Shown in pieces: positions 49,859-53,700 of a stretch of 53,700 nt of DNA. Where the stretch lies: the NCBI GenBank assembly GCA_002189035.1, contig NEEC01000300.1:1-53700 (forward strand), written 5' to 3'. A program made the translations under genes and the position numbers. The stretch comes from Utricularia gibba. Lineage: Eukaryota > Streptophyta > Magnoliopsida > Lamiales > Lentibulariaceae. The notes beneath the pieces are model-generated. The model saw nothing but the letters and a program-made list of their open reading frames with translations, had not been told where the DNA came from and did no database searches. Position 1 is the first letter of the stretch; every line of letters starts with the position of its first letter.

Positions 49859-52800
49859 GAAAACCGAACGTTAATAAATACATCACTTTCTTTGCCGGGC
49901 TACAACTTACTTTGGGCCAAGGCCTAAGCTGATCTTTTTCCGGTTCCAAGTGCACCCAAAGACCGCCTTTCAAGTATGTAAGTTGTAAAAAATCATGTGG
50001 GGTGCACGTGACATCATAATTTAAACAAATGCATTTTTTTTTAATCGATTTGCATCCAGTTGACCTCATGAGCCATACAGAATCGGGGTCAAGGACCAAG
50101 TTCCCAGCGAGACTGGCCGCCACAAAACGAGAAGCGGTTCCTTGAAAAACCATGTAGGCAGCCCCCGAAAACCGAACGATAATAAATACATCACTTTATT
50201 TGCCGGACTACAACTAACTCTCGGCAAGCCAAACTTACCTTTGTCCCGTTCCAGTGCACCCAAAGACCGCCTGCTCAAGTATAAAGTAAGTTGTTGAAAA
50301 AATCATGTGGGGTGCACGTGATATCGCAATTTAAACAAATGCAACATTGTATTCATCGATTTGCATCCTTTGTCCTCATGAGCCATAAAGAATCGCGGGC
50401 CCGGACCAAGTTCCTAGCGAGACTGGCCGCCACAAACGAGAAGCTGTTCCTTGAAAAACCATGTAGGCAACACCGAAAACCGAACGTTAATAAATACATC
50501 ACTTTCTTTGCCGGGCTACAACTTACTTTGGGCCAAGGCCTAAGCTGATCTTTTTCCGGTTCCAAGTGCACCCAAAGACCGCCTTCTCAAGTATAAAGTA
50601 AGTTGTTGAAAAAATCATGTGGGTGCACGTGACATCATAATTTAAACAAATGGATCATTTTTTTTAATCGATTTGCATCCAGTTGACCTCATGAGCCATA
50701 CAGAATCGGGGTCAAGGACCAAGTTCCCAGCGAGACTGGCCGCCACAAAACGAGAAGCGGTTCCTTGAAAAACCATGTAGGCAGCCCCGAAAACCGAACG
50801 ATAATAAATACATCACTTTATTTGCCGGACTACAACTAACTTCGGCAAGCCAAACCTTACTTTGTCCGTTCCAGGTGCACCCAAAGACCGCCTCTCAAGT
50901 ATAAAGTAAGTTGTTGAAAAAATCATGTGGGGTGCACGTGATATCGCAATTTAAACAAATGCAACATTGTATTCATCGATTTGCATCCTTTTGTCCTCAT
51001 GAGCCATAAAGAATCGCGGGCCCGGACCAAGTTCCTAGCGAGACTGGCCGCCACAAAACGAGAAGCTGTTCCTTGAAAAACCATGTAGGCAACACCGAAA
51101 ACCGAACGTTAATAAATACATCACTTTCTTGCCGGGCTACAACTTACTTTGGGCCAAGGCCTAAGCTGATCTTTTTCCGGTTCCAAGTGCACCCAAAGAC
51201 CGCCTTCTCAAGTATAAAGTAAGTTGTTGAAAAAATCATGTGGGGTGCACGTGACATCATAATTTAAACAAATGGATCATTTTTTTTAATCGATTTGCAT
51301 CCAGTTGACCTCATGAGCCATACAGAATCGGGGTCAAGGACCAAGTTCCCAGCGAGACTGGCCGCCACAAAACGAGAAGCGGTTCCTTGAAAAACCATGT
51401 AGGCAGCCCCCGAAAACCGAACGATAATAAATACATCACTTTATTTGCCGGACTACAACTAACTTATGCAAGCCAAACCTTACCTTTGTCCCGTTCCAGG
51501 TGCACCCAAAGACCGCCTGCTCAAGTATAAAGTAAGTTGTTGAAAAAATCATGTGGGGTGCACGTGATATCGCAATTTAAACAAATGCAACATTGTATTC
51601 ATCGATTTGCATCCTTTTGTCCTCATGAGCCATAAAGAATCGCGGGCCCGGACCAAGTTCCTAGCGAGACTGGCCGCCACAAAACGAGAAGCTGTTCCTT
51701 GAAAAACCATGTAGGCAACACCGAAAACCGAACGTTAATAAATACATCACTTTCTTTGCCGGGCTACAACTTACTTTGGGCCAAGGCCTAAGCTGATCTT
51801 TTTCCGGTTCCAAGTGCACCCAAAGACCGCCTTCTCAAGTATAAAGTAAGTTGTTGAAAAAATCATGTGGGGTGCACGTGACATCATAATTTAAACAAAT
51901 GGATCATTTTTTTTATCGATTTGCATCCAGTTGACCTCATGAGCCATACAGAATCGGGGTCAAGGACCAAGTTCCCAGCGAGACTGGCCGCACAAAACGA
52001 GAAGCGGTTCCTTGAAAAACCATGTAGGCAGCCCCGAAAACCGAACGATAATAAATACATCACTTTATTTGCCGGACTACAACTAACTCTCGGTGCAAGC
52101 CAAACCTTACCTTTGTCCCGTTCCAGGTGCACCCAAAGACCGCCTGCTCAAGTATAAAGTAAGTTGTTGAAAAAATCATGTGGGGTGCACGTGATATCGC
52201 AATTTAAACAAATGCAACATTGTATTCATCGATTTGCATCCTTTTGTCCTCATGAGCCATAAAGAATCGCGGGCCCGGACCAAGTTCCTAGCGAGACTGG
52301 CCGCCACAAAACGAGAAGCTGTTCCTTGAAAAACCATGTAGGCAACACCGAAAACCGAACGTTAATAAATACATCACTTTCTTTGCCGGGCTACAACTTA
52401 CTTTGGGCCAAGGCCTAAGCTGATCTTTTTTCCGGTTCCAAGTGCACCCAAAGACCGCCTTCTCAATATAAAGTAAGTTGTTGAAAAAATCATGTGGGGT
52501 GCACGTGACATCAATTTAAACAAATGGATCATTTTTTTAATCGATTTGCATCCAGTTGACCTCATGAGCCATACAGAATCGGGGTCAAGGACCAAGTTCC
52601 AGCGAGACTGGCCGCCACAAAACGAGAAGCGGTTCCTTGAAAAACCATGTAGGCAGCCCCCGAAAACCGAACGATAATAAATACATCACTTTATTTGCCG
52701 GACTACAACTAACTCTCGGTGCAAGCCAAACCTTACCTTTGTCCCGTTCCAGGTGCACCCAAAGACCGCCTGCTCAAGTATAAAGTAAGTTGTTGAAAAA

Positions 52801-53700
52801 ATCATGTGGGGTGCACGTGATATCGCAATTTAAACAAATGCAACATTGTATTCATCGATTTGCATCCTTTTGTCCTCATGAGCCATAAAGAATCGCGGGC
52901 CCGGACCAAGTTCCTAGCGAGACTGGCCGCCACAAAACGAGAAGCTGTTCCTTGAAAAACCATGTAGGCAACACCGAAAACCGAACGTTAATAAATACAT
53001 CACTTTCTTTGCCGGGCTACAACTTACTTTGGGCCAAGGCCTAAGCTGATCTTTTTCCGGTTCCAAGTGCACCCAAAGACCGCCTTCTCAAGTATAAAGT
53101 AAGTTGTTAAAAAATCATGTGGGTGCACGTGACATCATAATTTAAACAAATGCATCATTTTTTTAATCGATTTGCATCCAGTTGACCTCATGAGCCATAC
53201 AGAATCGGGGTCAAGGACCAAGTTCCCAGCGAGACTGGCCGCCACAAAACGAGAAGCGGTTCCTTGAAAAACCATGTAGGCAGCCCCCGAAAACCGAACG
53301 ATAATAAATACATCACTTTATTTGCCGGACTACAACTAACTCTCGGTGCAAGCCAAACCTTACCTTTGTCCCGTTCCAGGTGCACCCAAAGACCGCCTGC
53401 TCAAGTATAAAGTAAGTTGTTGAAAAAATCATGTGGGGTGCACGTGATATCGCAATTTAAACAAATGCAACATTGTATTCATCGATTTGCATCCTTTTGT
53501 CCTCATGAGCCATAAAGAATCGCGGGCCCGGACCAAGTTCCTAGCGAGACTGGCCGCCACAAAACGAGAAGCTGTTCCTTGAAAAACCATGTAGGCAACA
53601 CCGAAAACCGAACGTTAATAAATACATCACTTTCTTTGCCGGGCTACAACTTACTTTGGCCAAGGCTAAGCTGATCTTTTCCGGTTCCAAGTGCACCCAA
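49859..53700 (+). repeat. Array segment 10: very regular A-B, runs off the right edge
   Basis: Monomer starts: B 49859, A 50167, B 50475, A 50789, B 51097, A 51412, B 51723, A 52036, B 52350, A 52662, B 52976, A 53289, and a partial B from 53603. A copies are A1 and B copies B1, with few differences between successive dimers. Lengths cluster at 308-316 bp. The partial last copy stops inside CAAGTGCACCCAA, so the array continues past the window. Confidence 0.94.

Larger units (their letters stand above)
1..53700 (+). repeat. Satellite DNA array, ~312-bp monomer in an A-B dimeric HOR
   Basis: The window is filled by 174 complete monomers and one partial monomer, all on the plus strand, recognised by the recurring motif GAAAACCGAACG. 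Most are 300-316 bp; the outliers are 160, 264, 276, 286, 286, 289, 290 and 291 bp. Two monomer types alternate, giving a composite unit of about 620-630 bp. Head type was assigned from CGATAATAAA (A) or CGTTAATAAA (B); a few copies read CGTAATAAA and were assigned from the bases that follow. No stretch of 300 bases lacks recognisable monomer sequence, so there is no gene-sized gap. Centromeric, pericentromeric or subtelomeric heterochromatin is inferred from the array form only. The satellite family and the host are not recognised. Confidence 0.99.

Noticed and set aside
1-53700. CRISPR array
   Set aside because: The repeats are ~312 bp and directly adjacent. There are no short direct repeats separated by unique spacers and no cas genes.
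1-53700. Ribosomal DNA spacer, 5S array, tRNA cluster or telomere repeat
   Set aside because: No rRNA or tRNA-like sequence is recognisable in the monomer, and no tandem TTTAGGG- or TTAGGG-type repeat occurs.
1-53700. CENP-B box within the monomer
   Set aside because: The pattern TTCG-N4-A-N2-CGGG was looked for by eye on both strands of the A and B consensus. The closest run, CCCGAAAACCGAACG, does not keep the required positions.
1-53700. Species or satellite-family identification from monomer length
   Set aside because: Satellites near 310-330 bp are known from many unrelated plants and animals, and I do not recognise this sequence. A database search with the A and B consensus would decide.
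1-53700. Transposon or integrated viral origin of the repeat unit
   Set aside because: No terminal inverted repeats, LTR ends, target-site duplications, primer-binding sites or recognisable protein domains were seen in any copy.

Overview
The whole 53.7 kb window is one uninterrupted head-to-tail tandem satellite array. I see no gene, no RNA gene, no transposable element, no inverted segment and no non-satellite spacer, and the array runs off both edges. The basic monomer is about 305-316 bp. I located 174 complete copies plus one partial copy at the right edge, all in the same orientation.

Monomers fall into two diverged types, A and B, which normally alternate to form a higher-order repeat (HOR) of about 620-630 bp. 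Using the shared motif GAAAACCGAACG as the arbitrary monomer start, A monomers continue with ATAATAAA and carry GTGATATCGC, CAACATTGTATTCATCG, TTTTGTCCTCATGAG and TCGCGGGCCCGG. B monomers continue with TTAATAAA and carry CCAAGGCCTAAGC, GTGACATC, an uninterrupted T run, CAGTTGACCTCATGAG and TCGGGGTCAAGG. The monomer is itself built of two diverged halves of about 156 and 159 bp that share spaced blocks. The array is therefore a three-level hierarchy: about 157 bp, then about 312 bp, then about 625 bp.

Layout: 1-4036 mixed, with tandem B copies; 4037-14900 strict AB alternation, with A copies up to about 8.4 kb carrying B-like sequence in their variable segment; 14901-26885 the most scrambled zone, with 10 of the 17 breaks in alternation and many chimeric monomers; 26886-38219 strict alternation, interrupted at 33728 by one 160-bp half-size monomer that also marks a change of B subfamily; 38220-46583 mostly regular with three breaks; 46584-49858 rich in deletions; 49859-53700 very regular.

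Arrays of this kind are characteristic of constitutive heterochromatin (centromeric, pericentromeric or subtelomeric) in a eukaryote. A plant would fit the size class and the nucleosome-scale half-unit, but I did not recognise the family and cannot name a species. A metazoan is not excluded. One fully counted A monomer (1-312) is 44.6% GC with no CpG depletion (15 observed, about 15 expected). The open reading frames present, up to about 136 codons, are the same few frames recurring with the repeat and are not evidence of coding.
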